64,000 nt of DNA from Streptomyces hiroshimensis. Lineage in GTDB: Bacteria; Actinomycetota; Actinomycetes; Streptomycetales; Streptomycetaceae. The notes beneath the pieces were generated by a model that was not told the DNA's origin, did not search any database, and saw nothing but the letters and a program-made list of their open reading frames with translations. The position numbers and the translations under genes were made by a program. Within the stretch, counting starts at the first letter, position 1, and each line of letters begins with the position of its first letter. The stretch spans positions 397,947-461,946 of the forward strand of contig NZ_BMUT01000004.1 in NCBI RefSeq assembly GCF_014650335.1, given 5' to 3'. Shown here piece by piece: positions 10,588 to 29,874 of the stretch.

Positions 10588-10934
10588 TACCGGGTTCCTT
10601 CCTTGCTGCTGACGACCACGGTGATGTGGCTGGTCCGCTTGCGGATCCGGTAGGCACGGCCCTGGGCGCGCGGACGGAACCGCTTCAGGGTCGGGCCCTC
10701 GTCCACGAACGCCTCGCTGATGTACAGCGACGAAGCGTCCGTGTGGTCGTAGTTGTGCGCGGCGTTGGCAATGGCGCTGTCCAGCACCTTGCCCACCGGC
10801 ACGCTCGCGGCCTGCGGGGCGAAACGCAGGACCGCCTGAGCCTCCGTGGCGTCCATGCCACGGATGAGGTCCACCACGCGGCGGGCCTTCATGGGCGTGA
10901 CGCGGATGTACCGCGCCTGGGCCCTGGCTTCCAT
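10587..10934 (-). CDS. rplV: 50S ribosomal protein L22
   Basis: A 115-residue protein starting at the ATG at 10932-10934 ([20 protein letters not shown]). GAAGGGAC immediately upstream is a better ribosome-binding site than those before the in-frame ATG at 10958 or the GTG at 10970, which would add 8 or 12 non-conserved residues. L22 lines the nascent peptide tunnel; the loop [20 protein letters not shown] is intact. Confidence 0.95.
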   Translation of the reverse strand: MEARAQARYIRVTPMKARRVVDLIRGMDATEAQAVLRFAPQAASVPVGKVLDSAIANAAHNYDHTDASSLYISEAFVDEGPTLKRFRPRAQGRAYRIRKRTSHITVVVSSKEGTR

Positions 10935-10975
10935 GGTTGTCCCTTCGGTGTCAGTCATAGTCGTTCGCACCCCGC

Positions 10976-11257
10976 TTAGCGGCGCTTCGACTTGCGGTCG
11001 TCCTTGACGTGGCCGCGGAAGGTGCGGGTCGGCGAGAACTCGCCGAGCTTGTGGCCGACCATCGACTCGGTGACGAACACCGGGACGTGCGTCTTGCCGT
11101 TGTGCACCGCGAGCGTGTGGCCGAGCATGGCCGGCACGATCATGGAGCGACGGGACCAGGTCTTGATGACGTTCTTGGTACCAGCCTCGTTCTGAGCGTC
11201 CACCTTCTTGATGAGGTGTCCGTCGACGAAGGGTCCCTTCTTGAGACTACGCGGCAT
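10976..11257 (-). CDS. rpsS: 30S ribosomal protein S19
   Basis: This 93-residue protein begins [20 protein letters not shown] and includes [20 protein letters not shown], standard S19. It forms the head of the 30S with S13. Twelve bases separate it from rplB, and 41 bases lie between its stop and the chosen rplV start. Confidence 0.97.
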   Translation of the reverse strand: MPRSLKKGPFVDGHLIKKVDAQNEAGTKNVIKTWSRRSMIVPAMLGHTLAVHNGKTHVPVFVTESMVGHKLGEFSPTRTFRGHVKDDRKSKRR

Positions 11258-11269
11258 CTAAACCCGCTC

Positions 11270-12106
11270 CTAGCGCTTCTTGTTCGTCTTGCGGCGGCGG
11301 ACGATGTACTTGTTGCTCGCCTTCTTGGGAGAACGAGTACGACCCTCCTTCTGACCCCACGGGGAGACCGGGTGACGACCACCGGAGGTCTTACCCTCAC
11401 CACCACCGTGCGGGTGGTCAACCGGGTTCATCGCGACACCGCGGACGGTCGGGCGAACGCCCTTCCAGCGCATGCGGCCGGCCTTGCCCCAGTTGATGTT
11501 CGACTGCTCGGCGTTGCCGACCTCGCCGACCGTGGCGCGGCAGCGGACGTCGACCAGGCGGACCTCGCCGGACGGCATACGCAGGTGGGCGTACTGGCCC
11601 TCCTTCGCCAGCAGCTGCACGGAGGAACCGGCAGAGCGGGCGAACTTGGCGCCACCACCGGGACGGAGCTCGATCGCGTGGATCGTGGTACCGACCGGGA
11701 TGTTGCGGAGCGGGAGGTTGTTGCCCGGCTTGATGTCGGCGCCGGGGCCGTTCTCAATCCGGTCGCCCTGGCTCAGCTTGGCCGGAGCGATGATGTAGCG
11801 CTTCTCGCCGTCTGCGTAGTGCAGGAGCGCGATGCGCGCGGTGCGGTTCGGGTCGTACTCGATGTGAGCGACCTTGGCCGGCACGCCGTCCTTGTCGTGA
11901 CGACGGAAGTCGATCACGCGGTAGGCGCGCTTGTGGCCACCACCCTGGTGACGGACGGTCACACGACCGGTGTTGTTACGGCCGCCCTTGCTGTGCAGCG
12001 GGCGGACCAGCGACTTCTCCGGCGTGGACCGCGTGATCTCGACAAAGTCGGCGACGCTGGAGCCACGACGGCCCGGGGTCGTCGGCTTGTACTTGCGGAT
12101 ACCCAT
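11270..12106 (-). CDS. rplB: 50S ribosomal protein L2
   Basis: A 278-residue protein that supports the peptidyl transferase centre. It starts [20 protein letters not shown]. The catalytic-loop region [20 protein letters not shown] is complete and contains the conserved histidine essential for L2 function in other bacteria. A 40-base spacer separates it from rplW. Confidence 0.98.
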   Translation of the reverse strand: MGIRKYKPTTPGRRGSSVADFVEITRSTPEKSLVRPLHSKGGRNNTGRVTVRHQGGGHKRAYRVIDFRRHDKDGVPAKVAHIEYDPNRTARIALLHYADGEKRYIIAPAKLSQGDRIENGPGADIKPGNNLPLRNIPVGTTIHAIELRPGGGAKFARSAGSSVQLLAKEGQYAHLRMPSGEVRLVDVRCRATVGEVGNAEQSNINWGKAGRMRWKGVRPTVRGVAMNPVDHPHGGGEGKTSGGRHPVSPWGQKEGRTRSPKKASNKYIVRRRKTNKKR

Positions 12107-12146
12107 TTCTCAGTCCTCGTCCGATTTCGGACGATCCAGACCGCCC

Positions 12147-12470
12147 TTAGGCGGTCGGACCGCCGAAGATGTCGATACGGTCGCCCTCGGCGAGGGTCAC
12201 GATGGCGCGCTTGGTGTTGGCGCGCTTGCCGAAACCGGTCTTGGTGCGCTTGCGCTTACCCTGACGGTTGATCGTGTTGACCCCGGTGACCTTGACCGAG
12301 AAGACCGCCTCGACGGCCTGCTTGATCTGGGTCTTGTTGGCGCGCGGGTCGACGATGAACGTGTACTTGTTCTCGTCCAGCAGCGCGTAGCTCTTCTCGG
12401 AGACAACCGGCTTGACCAGGAGGTCGCGCGGGTCCGAGAACGTCTTGCTGGTGACGACGGCCTCAGTCAT
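12147..12470 (-). CDS. rplW: 50S ribosomal protein L23
   Basis: The product is 107 residues. [20 protein letters not shown] and [20 protein letters not shown] are typical of L23, the docking site for trigger factor and SRP at the tunnel exit. Its ATG overlaps the rplD stop by one base. Confidence 0.96.
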   Translation of the reverse strand: MTEAVVTSKTFSDPRDLLVKPVVSEKSYALLDENKYTFIVDPRANKTQIKQAVEAVFSVKVTGVNTINRQGKRKRTKTGFGKRANTKRAIVTLAEGDRIDIFGGPTA

Positions 12471-13120
12471 CAGGCCTCGCTCCCTTCGGTCTCAACGGCC
12501 TTGGGGCCAGACACGAAGGACTCGAAGGCGGCCTGGGTGAAGACCACGTCGTCGGAGACGAGCACGTCGTACGTGTTCAGCTGGCCCGGCTCCAGGATGT
12601 GAACCTGGGGCAGGTTGCGGGCGGACAGCCACGCGGCCTCGTTGGCGCGCTCGACGACCAGGAGCAGGTTCTTCCGCTCGCTGATCTTGCCGAACAGGCT
12701 CTTCGCGGCCTTGGTGGACGCCGCACCCTCGACCACGTCGGAGACGACGTGGATGCGGGAGTGACGCGCGCGGTCCGAGAGGGCACCGCGCAGGGCGGCG
12801 GCCTTCATCTTCTTCGGGGTGCGCTGCGAGTAGTCACGCGGCACGGGACCGTGCACGACGCCACCACCGGCGAACTGCGGCGCGCGGGTCGAACCCTGAC
12901 GGGCGCGACCGGTGCCCTTCTGGCGGTACGGCTTCTTGCCACCGCCGCGGACCTCGCCACGGGTCTTGGTCTTGTGCGTGCCCTGACGGGCAGCGGCCAG
13001 CTGCGCGACGACGACCTGGTGGATCAGCGGAACGCTGACCTTCGCGTCGAAGATCTCCGCGGGGAGCTCGACGGTCCCGGCCTTGTCGCCTGCCGGCGAA
13101 AGGATGTCAATGGTGCTCAT
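12470..13120 (-). CDS. rplD: 50S ribosomal protein L4
   Basis: A 216-residue L4 with the extended tunnel loop [20 protein letters not shown]. In E. coli L4 autoregulates the S10 operon by transcription attenuation and by translational control; whether that happens here cannot be told from the sequence. Seven bases separate it from rplC. Confidence 0.97.
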   Translation of the reverse strand: MSTIDILSPAGDKAGTVELPAEIFDAKVSVPLIHQVVVAQLAAARQGTHKTKTRGEVRGGGKKPYRQKGTGRARQGSTRAPQFAGGGVVHGPVPRDYSQRTPKKMKAAALRGALSDRARHSRIHVVSDVVEGAASTKAAKSLFGKISERKNLLLVVERANEAAWLSARNLPQVHILEPGQLNTYDVLVSDDVVFTQAAFESFVSGPKAVETEGSEA

Positions 13121-13127
13121 CGTTACC

Positions 13128-13772
13128 TCAGGCCCCCTTGGCCGCGGTACGGACCAGGACGAGGCCGCCGTTCGGACCAGGAACCGCGCCCTTGATCAGG
13201 AGCAGGCCCTTCTCCGCGTCAACGGCGTGGACGGTCAGGTTCTGGGTGGTGACCCGCTCGTTGCCCATGCGGCCCGCCATGCGGAGGCCCTTGAACACAC
13301 GGCCCGGGGTGGCGCAGCCACCGATGGAACCGGGGGAGCGGTGCTTGCGCTGGGTGCCGTGCCCGGCGCCGAGGCCACGGAAGTTGTGACGCTTCATGAC
13401 ACCGGCGAAGCCCTTGCCCTTGCTCTTGCCGGTGACGTCAACCTTGACGCCCGACTCGAACACGGCGGCGGTGATCTCCTGGCCGAGCGTGTACTCGCTG
13501 GCGTCAGCGGTACGCAGCTCCACCAGGTGGCGGCGCGGGGTGACGTCGGCCTTGGCGAAGTGACCCTTGAGGGGCTTGTTCACCTTGCGCGGGTCGATCT
13601 CGCCGAAGGCGATCTGGACCGACTCGTAGCCGTCGCTGTCGTTGGTGCGGACCTGGGTGACGACGCAGGGCCCGGCCTTGACGACGGTCACCGGGACAAC
13701 CCGGTTGTTCTCGTCCCAGACCTGGGTCATGCCGAGCTTCTCGCCCAGGACGCCCTTAATGTTCTTAGCCAT
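13128..13772 (-). CDS. rplC: 50S ribosomal protein L3
   Basis: A 214-residue protein from the ATG at 13770-13772, [20 protein letters not shown]. The frame remains open to 13997 but the extra part overlaps rpsJ and is not L3-like. The [20 protein letters not shown] and [19 protein letters not shown] segments are the L3 signature. L3 is an early assembly protein near the peptidyl transferase centre. Confidence 0.97.
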   Translation of the reverse strand: MAKNIKGVLGEKLGMTQVWDENNRVVPVTVVKAGPCVVTQVRTNDSDGYESVQIAFGEIDPRKVNKPLKGHFAKADVTPRRHLVELRTADASEYTLGQEITAAVFESGVKVDVTGKSKGKGFAGVMKRHNFRGLGAGHGTQRKHRSPGSIGGCATPGRVFKGLRMAGRMGNERVTTQNLTVHAVDAEKGLLLIKGAVPGPNGGLVLVRTAAKGA

Positions 13773-13785
13773 CTCGCGCGTCACC

Positions 13786-14094
13786 TCAGAGCTTGATCTC
13801 GATGTCGACGCCAGCCGGCAGGTCGAGACGCATAAGCGAGTCAACCGTCTTCGGCGTGGGGTCGAGGATGTCGATGAGGCGCTTGTGCGTGCGCATCTCG
13901 AAGTGCTCGCGCGAGTCCTTGTACTTGTGCGGCGACTTGATGACGCAGTACACGTTCTTCTCAGTGGGCAGCGGCACCGGGCCCGCGACCGACGCACCAG
14001 TGCGCGTCACCGTCTCGACGATCTTCTTCGCCGAGGAGTCGATGACCTCGTGGTCGTAGGCCTTGAGCCGGATGCGGATCTTCTGTCCCGCCAT
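13786..14094 (-). CDS. rpsJ: 30S ribosomal protein S10 (NusE)
   Basis: A 102-residue protein, [20 protein letters not shown], which doubles as antitermination factor NusE binding NusG and NusB. The end [15 protein letters not shown] is canonical. It is the first gene of the ribosomal run; upstream lies a long non-coding region and then the divergent PIG-L gene. Confidence 0.98.
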   Translation of the reverse strand: MAGQKIRIRLKAYDHEVIDSSAKKIVETVTRTGASVAGPVPLPTEKNVYCVIKSPHKYKDSREHFEMRTHKRLIDILDPTPKTVDSLMRLDLPAGVDIEIKL

Positions 14095-14723
14095 GGCTAC
14101 TCAGTAGTCCTGTCTCTCGTAACGCTCTGGGACTCGGCCGGCTGCGCTCAGAAGCGACGTCATCGCTTCCGAACACCGCCCTTCCCCACTCCACCTCCGA
14201 CCCACGCGGTCGGGCGTGTCGCGCCCCTTCCAGCAGATTTCCCTAAGGAAATTCCCTGATGAAGGGGGTTGTGGGGGAAAGACACCCACCGAGCGCCTGG
14301 CTGGGGCCCCGCTGACACTTCCCGGAAGATTCCCGTACTTCCGCCTCTGATAAGAGACGACGAGTACTGCGGGACTCGCTTCCAGTCCTCCCGGCGGGAG
14401 GCGCGCAGCATCGGCACTCAACCGAGCAACCTGAACAGTGTGCCATACGTGCCCGAAGAGGCGCCAATCCTGGCCGAAGACGGTACCCCGACCGGCTCAG
14501 TTGTCAAACCACCTCGCCGACATACGGGACACTATGGCTCTTACACCTCGACCGCCGCTCGGGTCCCCCAGGTCACCCGCTCCACGCCTGCCGGACGCCG
14601 TGAAATCCGCACTTTGCCGGGGTTTGCCGCGGCCCCGGGCAACCGCCGCGCTCCCCCCGTCGTCCCCTAACACGCCGGGGCAGCCGGGGACTGCGCGCTG
14701 CACAACGGGACGGAGTCATGTAG
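14095..14723. other. Divergent control region between rpsJ and the PIG-L gene
   Basis: This 629-base stretch has no convincing gene. On the minus strand it should hold the S10-operon promoter and leader; the best pair I find is listed separately at 14480-14507. On the plus strand it must hold the promoter of the downstream lipoprotein gene, which I could not place. Just before that gene there is an ATG directly followed by TAG (14718-14723). Confidence 0.6.
14480..14507 (-). promoter_or_regulatory. Candidate S10-operon promoter
   Basis: On the minus strand TTGACA (14502-14507) is followed after 16 bases by TACCGT (14480-14485). TTGACA is a perfect vegetative -35. The start would be about 380 bases before rpsJ, implying a long leader, so an additional promoter closer to the gene is possible. 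Confidence 0.5.
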
Positions 14724-16838
14724 TTGAACATCTCACAGCACATGGTGATATCCCGCCGGATGGCGCTCGCCGGCCTGGCCGCCGCCACGGCGGCCGTCGC
14801 GGCGGGGTGCAGCGGAGGAGGCGGCAAGAAGCCCAAGGCCTCCCCCAGCCCCATAAGAGCTGTGGACCCGAGCGCCACCCAGTCGTTCACCGACGCGGGG
14901 AACTCCCTGCTGCTGCAGGTCATGGCGCACCCCGACGACGATCTGTACTTCATGAACCCCGACGCCGAGCACATCGTGCAGGCCGGGGTCCCCGTCGTCT
15001 CGGTCTACGTCACGGCCGGCGAGGCCGTGGGGCAGAACTGGATCGAGGGCATGCCCAAGAGCAAGCCCGACAAGGCGGCCTACTCCTCCGCGCGCCACCA
15101 GGGCCTGCGCCAGGCGTACGCCGAGATGATCGGCCTGGACCGGTTCGCGTCCTGGAAGAAGTCCGTGCTGGACCTGGGCAACGGCGTCAAGGCCGAGACC
15201 AACGAGCTCGCCAACGGCCGGCGCAAGGCCCAGCTGATCTTCCTCAACATCGCCATGCTCTCGGCCCGCGAGATGCGGCTGCCCCTGCTGTGGGAGCGGC
15301 CCGAGGGCGAGATGCAGTCCCTCGTCGCCACCGGCTCGCCCTGCACCTCCTCCAGCACCTACCGGCACGGCACGCTGGTGGACACCCTCGCCGCGATCAT
15401 GGACCGGTTCCGGCCGACGGTGGTCCACACCATGGACCCGGACCCCGACTACCAGGTCCACGACGCCACCCACCCCAAGGACAACGACTACGGGGCCTGC
15501 TCCGACCACCGCGACCACACCCCCACCGCGCTCTTCACCTGGAAGGCGCTCTCCCAGTGGGTGGCCGACACCACCAAGCGCGAGGGCCACCCGCCCCGCT
15601 TTGTGACCACGTCCTTCCGCGGGTACTACAACCAGCGCTGGCCGCACAACCTCCCGCCCGAGGTCATCGACCAGAAGCACCGCCTGGTCGAGGCATACGG
15701 CGGCGACCCCTCCTGGGAGTGCGGCAACCCCGCCGGCTGCGGCGACTACGGCCAGGGCGGCGACCGCCCCATGAAGAACCGCAAGGGCTGGATCCGCTCC
15801 ACCCACTACCGCTACCAGGGCCCCACCACCGCCCTGGGCACCGACAAGGGCGGCCGCCTGGAGGCCTTCGGCGTCCTGGGCACCCAGGCCGTGCGCTGGC
15901 AGGAGACCTCCCCCGGCAGCGGCCGCTGGAGCGAGCCGCAGAACCTCGGCGGCGGTCCCCTCGCGCCCGCCCTCGCGGCCGTGCAGGACTCCGAGGGGCG
16001 CCGGCTGCTGTTCGCCCTGCGGTTCTCCGCCCTCGCCGGGCAGGGCCGCCCCGACACCCGCGAGATCGTCGTCCTGGAGCAGCGCTCCCCCGGCGGCCCC
16101 TTCAAGGCCTGGACCGGCCTCGGCAACCCCGAGCACCGCCCCGACCGCGGCCGCCGCGTCGGCATGCCGGCCGCCGTCGCCGCCCCCGACGGGCGCGTGC
16201 ACCTCTTCGTCCGCAACGCCGGCAAGGGCGTCTCCGGCCGGGTGCGCGAGGCCGACGGCACCTGGGGGAAGTGGCAGAGCCTGCAGGGGCAGGAGATCCA
16301 GGACGGGCTCACCGCCGTGCTGGACGGGGACAAGCGCGTCCACGTCTTCGGCACCGGACGCGACACCGTCCACCACTGGACGCAGGAGAAGCCGGGCGAG
16401 CCGGTCCGCTACGCGCCCCTGAAGGGCCTGCCGCAGCCGGGCGGGCTCCCTGGTGCGGCGCTGGGCCCCGAGGGCGCCCTGACCCTCGTCTACCGCTCCC
16501 CCGCGGCCGTCGAGCCGGCGGTCCACACCTTCACGCCGGGCTCCGAGGACATCCGCACCACCGAGCTGCAGAACTTCGCGGGCTACGGGCCGCTCGCCGC
16601 GCACACCCTGGCCGTCCGCGGCGGCCGGGACGCGGTGATGGTGCTCGGGCGGGCGGTGAACGGCGAGATACAGCTCACCGACGGCTCCGGGGACTCCGAG
16701 CCCGTGCGCTCCGAGGCCAGGCTCGTCCCCGTGGGCACCTCCGCGATGACCACCGACGCCGGCCACCGGTTGTGCGTCGCCGGGATGAGCCCGGACGCGA
16801 GGCCGTGGATCTGGCGCCCGGAGCTCCCGCACACGTGA
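14724..16838 (+). CDS. Predicted Tat lipoprotein: PIG-L/LmbE-type deacetylase with propeller-like C-terminus
   Basis: A 704-residue predicted exported lipoprotein. The N-terminus has twin arginines (SRRMALAG), a hydrophobic stretch and a lipobox ending VAAGC with the lipid cysteine at about residue 29. Residues 60-330 carry the zinc-dependent PIG-L/LmbE fold: AHPDDD at 68-73 and HRDH at 262-265. This family removes N-acetyl groups from sugars. Residues 340-700 hold repeated WGKWQSL/VHLFVR-like strands resembling a PLL/tectonin-type beta-propeller, which could bind carbohydrate (inference). The start is TTG 14724 with GGAG eight bases upstream; ATG 14742 is the alternative but has no visible ribosome-binding site. 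Its substrate is unknown. It is isolated between rpsJ and tuf and convergent with tuf. Confidence 0.8.
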   Translation: MNISQHMVISRRMALAGLAAATAAVAAGCSGGGGKKPKASPSPIRAVDPSATQSFTDAGNSLLLQVMAHPDDDLYFMNPDAEHIVQAGVPVVSVYVTAGEAVGQNWIEGMPKSKPDKAAYSSARHQGLRQAYAEMIGLDRFASWKKSVLDLGNGVKAETNELANGRRKAQLIFLNIAMLSAREMRLPLLWERPEGEMQSLVATGSPCTSSSTYRHGTLVDTLAAIMDRFRPTVVHTMDPDPDYQVHDATHPKDNDYGACSDHRDHTPTALFTWKALSQWVADTTKREGHPPRFVTTSFRGYYNQRWPHNLPPEVIDQKHRLVEAYGGDPSWECGNPAGCGDYGQGGDRPMKNRKGWIRSTHYRYQGPTTALGTDKGGRLEAFGVLGTQAVRWQETSPGSGRWSEPQNLGGGPLAPALAAVQDSEGRRLLFALRFSALAGQGRPDTREIVVLEQRSPGGPFKAWTGLGNPEHRPDRGRRVGMPAAVAAPDGRVHLFVRNAGKGVSGRVREADGTWGKWQSLQGQEIQDGLTAVLDGDKRVHVFGTGRDTVHHWTQEKPGEPVRYAPLKGLPQPGGLPGAALGPEGALTLVYRSPAAVEPAVHTFTPGSEDIRTTELQNFAGYGPLAAHTLAVRGGRDAVMVLGRAVNGEIQLTDGSGDSEPVRSEARLVPVGTSAMTTDAGHRLCVAGMSPDARPWIWRPELPHT

Positions 16839-16896
16839 TGCGGCCGTACGGCGTTCACCCGTGCGGCTGATTCCGTCCACAGGGGCGCATACATGC

Positions 16897-16936
16897 GAGA
16901 AGGCCCCGCACATCCGAGGATGTGCGGGGCCTTCTC
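16897..16936. terminator. Bidirectional terminator between the PIG-L gene and tuf
   Basis: A 19-bp perfect inverted repeat (16897-16915 with 16918-16936; core AGGCCCCGCACATCC) lies between two convergent genes, 20 bases from the tuf stop. It can serve both transcripts. A near-identical stem design occurs after rplA at 32366-32403. Confidence 0.85.
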
Positions 16937-16956
16937 AGACCTTCAAGCAAGAAGAC

Positions 16957-18150
<1,194 letters not shown>

Positions 18151-18226
18151 TGGGGTCCTCCTGGGAGTGGTTCTGTACGCCTAGATTCGGTCGGCGCCAG
18201 GGATCTTTGCTGGGGTGCCGTCCGCC

Positions 18227-18260
18227 GGGGCACACCGCCACGTTTGCGGTGGTATGCCCC
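18227..18260 (-). terminator. Hairpin in the fusA-tuf spacer
   Basis: GGGGCACACCGC (18227-18238) faces GCGGTGGTATGCCCC (18246-18260) with a bulge. The fold is GC-rich with no U tract on the minus strand. Likely roles are partial termination or transcript processing before tuf. Confidence 0.45.
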
Positions 18261-18313
18261 GACAGCCGGTGTCAAGCCTAAGGCGTGAGCCTCGTCTGTG
18301 GAGACGGAGCTCG

Positions 18314-20437
18314 TTACTCGCCCTTGGCCTTCGCGATGATCTCCTCGGCGACGTTCCGCGGAACCTCGGCGTAGGAGTCGAACTGCATCGAGTAGCTTGC
18401 GCGACCCGAAGTCTTGCTGCGGAGGTCTCCGACGTAGCCGAACATCTCCGACAGCGGAACCAGGCCCTTGACGAGCTTGGCGCCGTGACGGTCCTCCATG
18501 GCCTGGATCTGGCCACGGCGGGAGTTGATGTCACCGATGACATCACCCATGTAGTCCTCGGGGGTGGTGACCTCGACGGACATCATCGGCTCGAGCAGAG
18601 CCGGGGACGCCTTACGAGCACCCTCCTTGAACGCCATGGAACCGGCGATCTTGAACGCGAGCTCGGAGGAGTCGACGTCGTGGTAGGCACCGTCGAGCAG
18701 CGTCACCTTCACGCCGGTCAGCGGGTAGCCGGCCAGAACACCGAACTCCATGGCCTCCTGGCAACCGGCGTCCACGGACGGGATGTACTCCCGCGGGATG
18801 CGGCCACCGGTGACCTTGTTCTCGAACTCGTAGCCGTCGCCCTCGAGGGGCTCGATGGCCATCTGCACCTTGGCGAACTGGCCGGAACCACCAGTCTGCT
18901 TCTTGTGCGTGTAGTCGATGCGCTCGACGGCCTTGCGGATCGTCTCGCGGTAGGCGACCTGCGGCTTGCCGACGTTGGCCTCTACCTTGAACTCACGGCG
19001 CATACGGTCGACCAGCACGTCGAGGTGCAGCTCGCCCATACCCGCGATGATGGTCTGGCCCGTCTCCTCGTCCGTGTGGACCTGGAAGGACGGGTCCTCC
19101 TCGGCGAGACGCTGGATCGCGACGCCGAGCTTCTCCTGGTCGCCCTTGGACTTGGGCTCGATGGCGACCTGGATGACCGGGGCCGGGAAGTCCATCGACT
19201 CGAGGATCACCGGGTCGGACGCGGAGCAGAGGGTCTCACCGGTGGTGGTCTGCTTCAGACCCATGACGGCGACGATGTCGCCGGCACCCACCGAGTCGAT
19301 CTCCTCACGCTTGTTCGCGTGCATCCGGTAGATCTTGCCGATGCGCTCCTTCTTGCCCTTCACGGAGTTCTGCACCTGGGTGCCGGCCTCCATGCGGCCC
19401 GAGTAAACCCGGACGAAGGTGAGCTTGCCGAGGTGCGGGTCGCTCATGATCTTGAAGGCAAGGCCGGCGAACGGCTCGTCGTCGGACGGCTTGCGCTTCA
19501 CGACCTCGTCGGCGTTGTTGACCGCGTGGCCCTCAACGGCCTCGATGTCCAGCGGCGACGGCAGGTAGCGGACCACGGCGTCGAGCAGGGGCTGAACGCC
19601 CTTGTTCTTGAACGCGGTACCACAGAACACCGGGGTGACGGTGGGCGAGTCGCTGCCGCCCTTCGACGCGAGCGTGATGCGGCGGATGGCCGCCATCAGC
19701 TGCTCCTCGGTGGGCTCCTGGCCCTCGAGGAAGAGCTCCATCATCTCTTCGTCGTTCTCGGCAACGCCCTCGAGGAGCTTGCCGCGCCATTCCTCGGCAG
19801 CCTCGATGTGGGTGTCCGGGATGTCGACGACGTCGTACATCTCGCCCTTGGCGGCCTCGGCGGACCAGACCAGAGCCTTCATCTGGACGAGGTCGACCAC
19901 GCCCTTGAAGTCGGCCTCGGTACCGATCGGCAGCTGCATGACCAGCGGAACCGCGCCCAGGCGGTCGACGATCATGTCGACGCAGCGGTGGAACTCGGCA
20001 CCCGTACGGTCCAGCTTGTTGACGAAGCAGATACGCGGCACGCCGTAGCGGTCCGCCTGACGCCAAACGGTCTCGGACTGGGGCTCGACACCGGCGACGC
20101 CGTCGAACACCGTCACGGCACCGTCGAGCACGCGCAGCGAACGCTCCACCTCGACGGTGAAGTCGACGTGGCCCGGGGTGTCGATGATGTTGATGGTGTG
20201 GTCGACGTCGTTCAGCGGCCAGTGGCAGGTGGTGGCAGCAGAGGTGATCGTGATGCCACGCTCCTGCTCCTGCTCCATCCAGTCCATCGTGGCAGCGCCG
20301 TCGTGGACCTCACCGATCTTGTACGAAACACCGGTGTAGAACAGGATCCGCTCGGTGGTGGTCGTCTTGCCCGCGTCGATGTGGGCCATGATCCCGATGT
20401 TGCGGACCTTGGCCAGGTCAAGCGAAGTGGTGGCCAT
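18314..20437 (-). CDS. fusA: Elongation factor G
   Basis: This 707-residue translocase starts [20 protein letters not shown]. The GTPase motifs [21 protein letters not shown] and NKLDRTG are present, followed by domains II-V. It drives tRNA-mRNA translocation and, with RRF, ribosome recycling. It lies 39 bases after rpsG. Confidence 0.98.
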   Translation of the reverse strand: MATTSLDLAKVRNIGIMAHIDAGKTTTTERILFYTGVSYKIGEVHDGAATMDWMEQEQERGITITSAATTCHWPLNDVDHTINIIDTPGHVDFTVEVERSLRVLDGAVTVFDGVAGVEPQSETVWRQADRYGVPRICFVNKLDRTGAEFHRCVDMIVDRLGAVPLVMQLPIGTEADFKGVVDLVQMKALVWSAEAAKGEMYDVVDIPDTHIEAAEEWRGKLLEGVAENDEEMMELFLEGQEPTEEQLMAAIRRITLASKGGSDSPTVTPVFCGTAFKNKGVQPLLDAVVRYLPSPLDIEAVEGHAVNNADEVVKRKPSDDEPFAGLAFKIMSDPHLGKLTFVRVYSGRMEAGTQVQNSVKGKKERIGKIYRMHANKREEIDSVGAGDIVAVMGLKQTTTGETLCSASDPVILESMDFPAPVIQVAIEPKSKGDQEKLGVAIQRLAEEDPSFQVHTDEETGQTIIAGMGELHLDVLVDRMRREFKVEANVGKPQVAYRETIRKAVERIDYTHKKQTGGSGQFAKVQMAIEPLEGDGYEFENKVTGGRIPREYIPSVDAGCQEAMEFGVLAGYPLTGVKVTLLDGAYHDVDSSELAFKIAGSMAFKEGARKASPALLEPMMSVEVTTPEDYMGDVIGDINSRRGQIQAMEDRHGAKLVKGLVPLSEMFGYVGDLRSKTSGRASYSMQFDSYAEVPRNVAEEIIAKAKGE

Positions 20438-20476
20438 ATGGCTCAGTCTTCTCTCGGTTCTCGATGGGGGTAGCGA

Positions 20477-20947
20477 CTACCAGCGGTAGTGCGCGAAGGC
20501 CTTGTTGGACTCGGCCATCTTGTGCGTGTCCTCACGCTTCTTGACCGAGGCGCCGAGACCGTTCGAGGCGTCCAGCAGCTCGTTCATGAGGCGCTCGGTC
20601 ATGGTCTTCTCGCGACGGGCGCGGGAGTAACCGACCAGCCAGCGCAGCGCCAGGGTGGAGGCGCGGCCCGGACGGACCTCGACCGGCACCTGGTAGGTGG
20701 CGCCACCGACGCGGCGGGACTTGACCTCGAGAGCCGGCTTGACGTTCTCGAGAGCGCGCTTGAGGGTGATGACCGGGTCGTTACCGGTCTTCTCGCGCAG
20801 ACCCTCCATGGCGCCGTACACGATGCGCTCGGCGGTGGAGCGCTTGCCGTGCAGGAGGATCTTGTTGATCAGCGACGTCACCAGAGGGGAGCCGTAAACC
20901 GGGTCGATGATGACCGGGCGCTTCGGGGCGGGGCCCTTACGAGGCAT
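20477..20947 (-). CDS. rpsG: 30S ribosomal protein S7
   Basis: A 156-residue primary 16S rRNA-binding protein of the 30S head, [20 protein letters not shown]. It ends [19 protein letters not shown]7 is the translational repressor of the str operon in E. coli. Two bases separate it from rpsL. Confidence 0.98.
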   Translation of the reverse strand: MPRKGPAPKRPVIIDPVYGSPLVTSLINKILLHGKRSTAERIVYGAMEGLREKTGNDPVITLKRALENVKPALEVKSRRVGGATYQVPVEVRPGRASTLALRWLVGYSRARREKTMTERLMNELLDASNGLGASVKKREDTHKMAESNKAFAHYRW

Positions 20948-20949
20948 TC

Positions 20950-21321
20950 TTACTTCTCCTTCTTGGCGCCGTAGCGGCTGCGAGCCTGCTTACGGTTCTT
21001 GACGCCCTGCGTGTCGAGGGAGCCGCGGATGATCTTGTAGCGAACACCCGGCAGGTCCTTCACACGGCCACCGCGCACGAGCACGATCGAGTGCTCCTGC
21101 AGGTTGTGACCCTCACCCGGAATGTAAGCGGTGACCTCGATGCCGGAGGTCAGGCGCACACGCGCGACCTTACGGAGCGCCGAGTTCGGCTTCTTCGGGG
21201 TGGTCGTGAAAACACGCGTGCAGACGCCACGACGCTGGGGCGAACCCTCGAGTGCGGGCGTCTTGTTCTTCTCGACCTTGTCCTGCCGGCCCTTCCGGAC
21301 CAGCTGCTGGATCGTAGGCAC
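20950..21321 (-). CDS. rpsL: 30S ribosomal protein S12
   Basis: The product is 123 residues and decoding-centre located. The two loops where streptomycin-resistance substitutions occur are wild type: [17 protein letters not shown] (Lys at the position equivalent to 43) and [12 protein letters not shown] (Lys equivalent to 88). It is the first gene of the str operon; its promoter must lie in the 444-base gap upstream. Confidence 0.98.
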   Translation of the reverse strand: MPTIQQLVRKGRQDKVEKNKTPALEGSPQRRGVCTRVFTTTPKKPNSALRKVARVRLTSGIEVTAYIPGEGHNLQEHSIVLVRGGRVKDLPGVRYKIIRGSLDTQGVKNRKQARSRYGAKKEK

Positions 21322-21597
21322 CGTTTCTCCGGTTTCTGTGATCTCGATAAAACTAACCTGGGAACCCGCCGACCCACGCGGTCGGGCGTGTCGAACGCTG
21401 CAGACCCCTGCCGATGGTGGAAAGGGCGCAGAATTCGGTGTCTTCGACCGCTACGGACCGAGAAGATCCGAGAGGTCCGGTCTCCCGTGCGGACTGTGGG
21501 CACACACGAGAGCCCAGGGACACCCCAGGCACAAGGTCAGAGCCTACCTAGCGCATGGGCTGCGGTCAAAACAAATGCACACGCGGAGGACACCCCG

Positions 21598-21738
21598 ATG
21601 TGCTGCATATGTCACGTTATGCCGGGGCCGCAGGCGGTTGGTGTCGCGCGTATGGGTGAAATCACGCGGCCGGCGCTCCCCTCTCCCGGATCCGCCGGAG
21701 CCCGGATACGCCGCAGGGCGGCCACCCCGGTGGGATGA
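21598..21738 (+). CDS. Possible 46-residue cysteine-rich small protein
   Basis: An ATG at 21598 is preceded by GGAGG at a nine-base spacing, a good ribosome-binding site. The product starts MCCICHVMPGPQAVGVARMG and ends with an arginine-rich segment before TGA. Three cysteines and a histidine in the first six residues are striking. It is antisense-oriented to the neighbouring operons and overlaps the rpoC terminator, so it may be chance. I recognise no family. A short regulatory or metal-responsive peptide is conceivable but unsupported. Confidence 0.3.
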   Translation: MCCICHVMPGPQAVGVARMGEITRPALPSPGSAGARIRRRAATPVG

Positions 21739-21746
21739 CCGCCCTG
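21714..21746 (-). terminator. Terminator downstream of rpoC
   Basis: CAGGGCGG (21714-21721) pairs with CCGCCCTG (21739-21746), with further pairing inside the loop (CACCCCGGTGGGATG). It begins 20 bases after the rpoC stop on the transcribed strand. There is no strong U tract, as is usual in Streptomyces. Confidence 0.65.
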
Positions 21747-21765
21747 TGGACGTACCGCTTGCGGC

Positions 21766-25665
<3,900 letters not shown>

Positions 25666-25762
25666 TGTTCGTCAATCCCTCTTTCAGGGTCGTGTCTTCA
25701 TCAGTGGTCTGAGGGGGTCCGGGGACGACGGGGGGCTCGTGGTGAGCCCCCCGTCAGACCCG

Positions 25763-29245
<3,483 letters not shown>

Positions 29246-29406
29246 GAGGGGGTCCTTCCGAGGGCTCGGACTCACTACGCGCGTACCGGCCCCACACCGT
29301 GCATCGATAAGAAATCCCAGGTCAGCGGGTTTCCATCAGCAGTGCTCGATAGTGGGCATGCCCCTGGTGACGGGCAGGGAGCAGCTAACAGGCAGCGCAA
29401 AGGGTC

Positions 29407-29435
29407 AGTGTAGCCACTTGGCCCACTGATGTCCA
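29407..29435 (-). promoter_or_regulatory. rpoBC promoter
   Basis: On the minus strand TGGACA (29430-29435) and TACACT (29407-29412) are separated by 17 bases, a close match to the vegetative (HrdB-type) consensus. The predicted start gives a leader of about 155 bases to the TTG of rpoB. Confidence 0.65.
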
Positions 29436-29842
29436 GAGCGGATGTGCGGAGACCGGTGCGATACCAATCTCTCCCTCCGGGATCCTGTTGTCCCTCGCTG
29501 TGCGATGCCGCTGCCGTGCTGCTGCCGTGCGCTTCAGGACGCCCGGCACCATCCGGTGCCGATGACGCCTGCCGGCATCGCCTGACGCAAGACTTCCCAG
29601 TTCGCCTTCGATCCATGCCTCGGACGGTGGACCGATGTGGCGACGCGTCCTGAGAATTGCGCGCCCCGTCGCGTTCGTCAAGGCCCTACGCCTCGCAGCG
29701 CCCCTCGGCACCCCGCGTGACCGTGATCGTCCCGCGCTGCTCCACGGCCCCCGGACCGGCCTCACGACCCGTCCGGGAGGGCAACGAAGATCACCATACT
29801 CGCCCCGGGGGTGGGTCGTCGCAGCCGTCCCGGGAAACGCCG

Positions 29843-29874
29843 AAGGGCGACCACCCGCATGGGTGATCGCCCTT
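29843..29874 (-). terminator. Attenuator-type hairpin after rplL
   Basis: AAGGGCGACCACCC (29843-29856) pairs with GGGTGATCGCCCTT (29861-29874); the single mismatch becomes a G-U pair in the minus-strand RNA. It is 46 bases past the rplL stop. This is the expected place for partial termination between rplJL and rpoBC. Confidence 0.7.

Larger units (their letters stand above)
21322..21765. other. Intergenic region between rpoC and rpsL
   Basis: The 444 bases contain the rpoC terminator hairpin (21714-21746), a possible short plus-strand gene (21598-21738) and, on the minus strand, whatever promotes rpsL. I could not pick a convincing -35/-10 pair for rpsL. The stretch 21560-21625 is less GC-rich than its surroundings. 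Confidence 0.5.
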
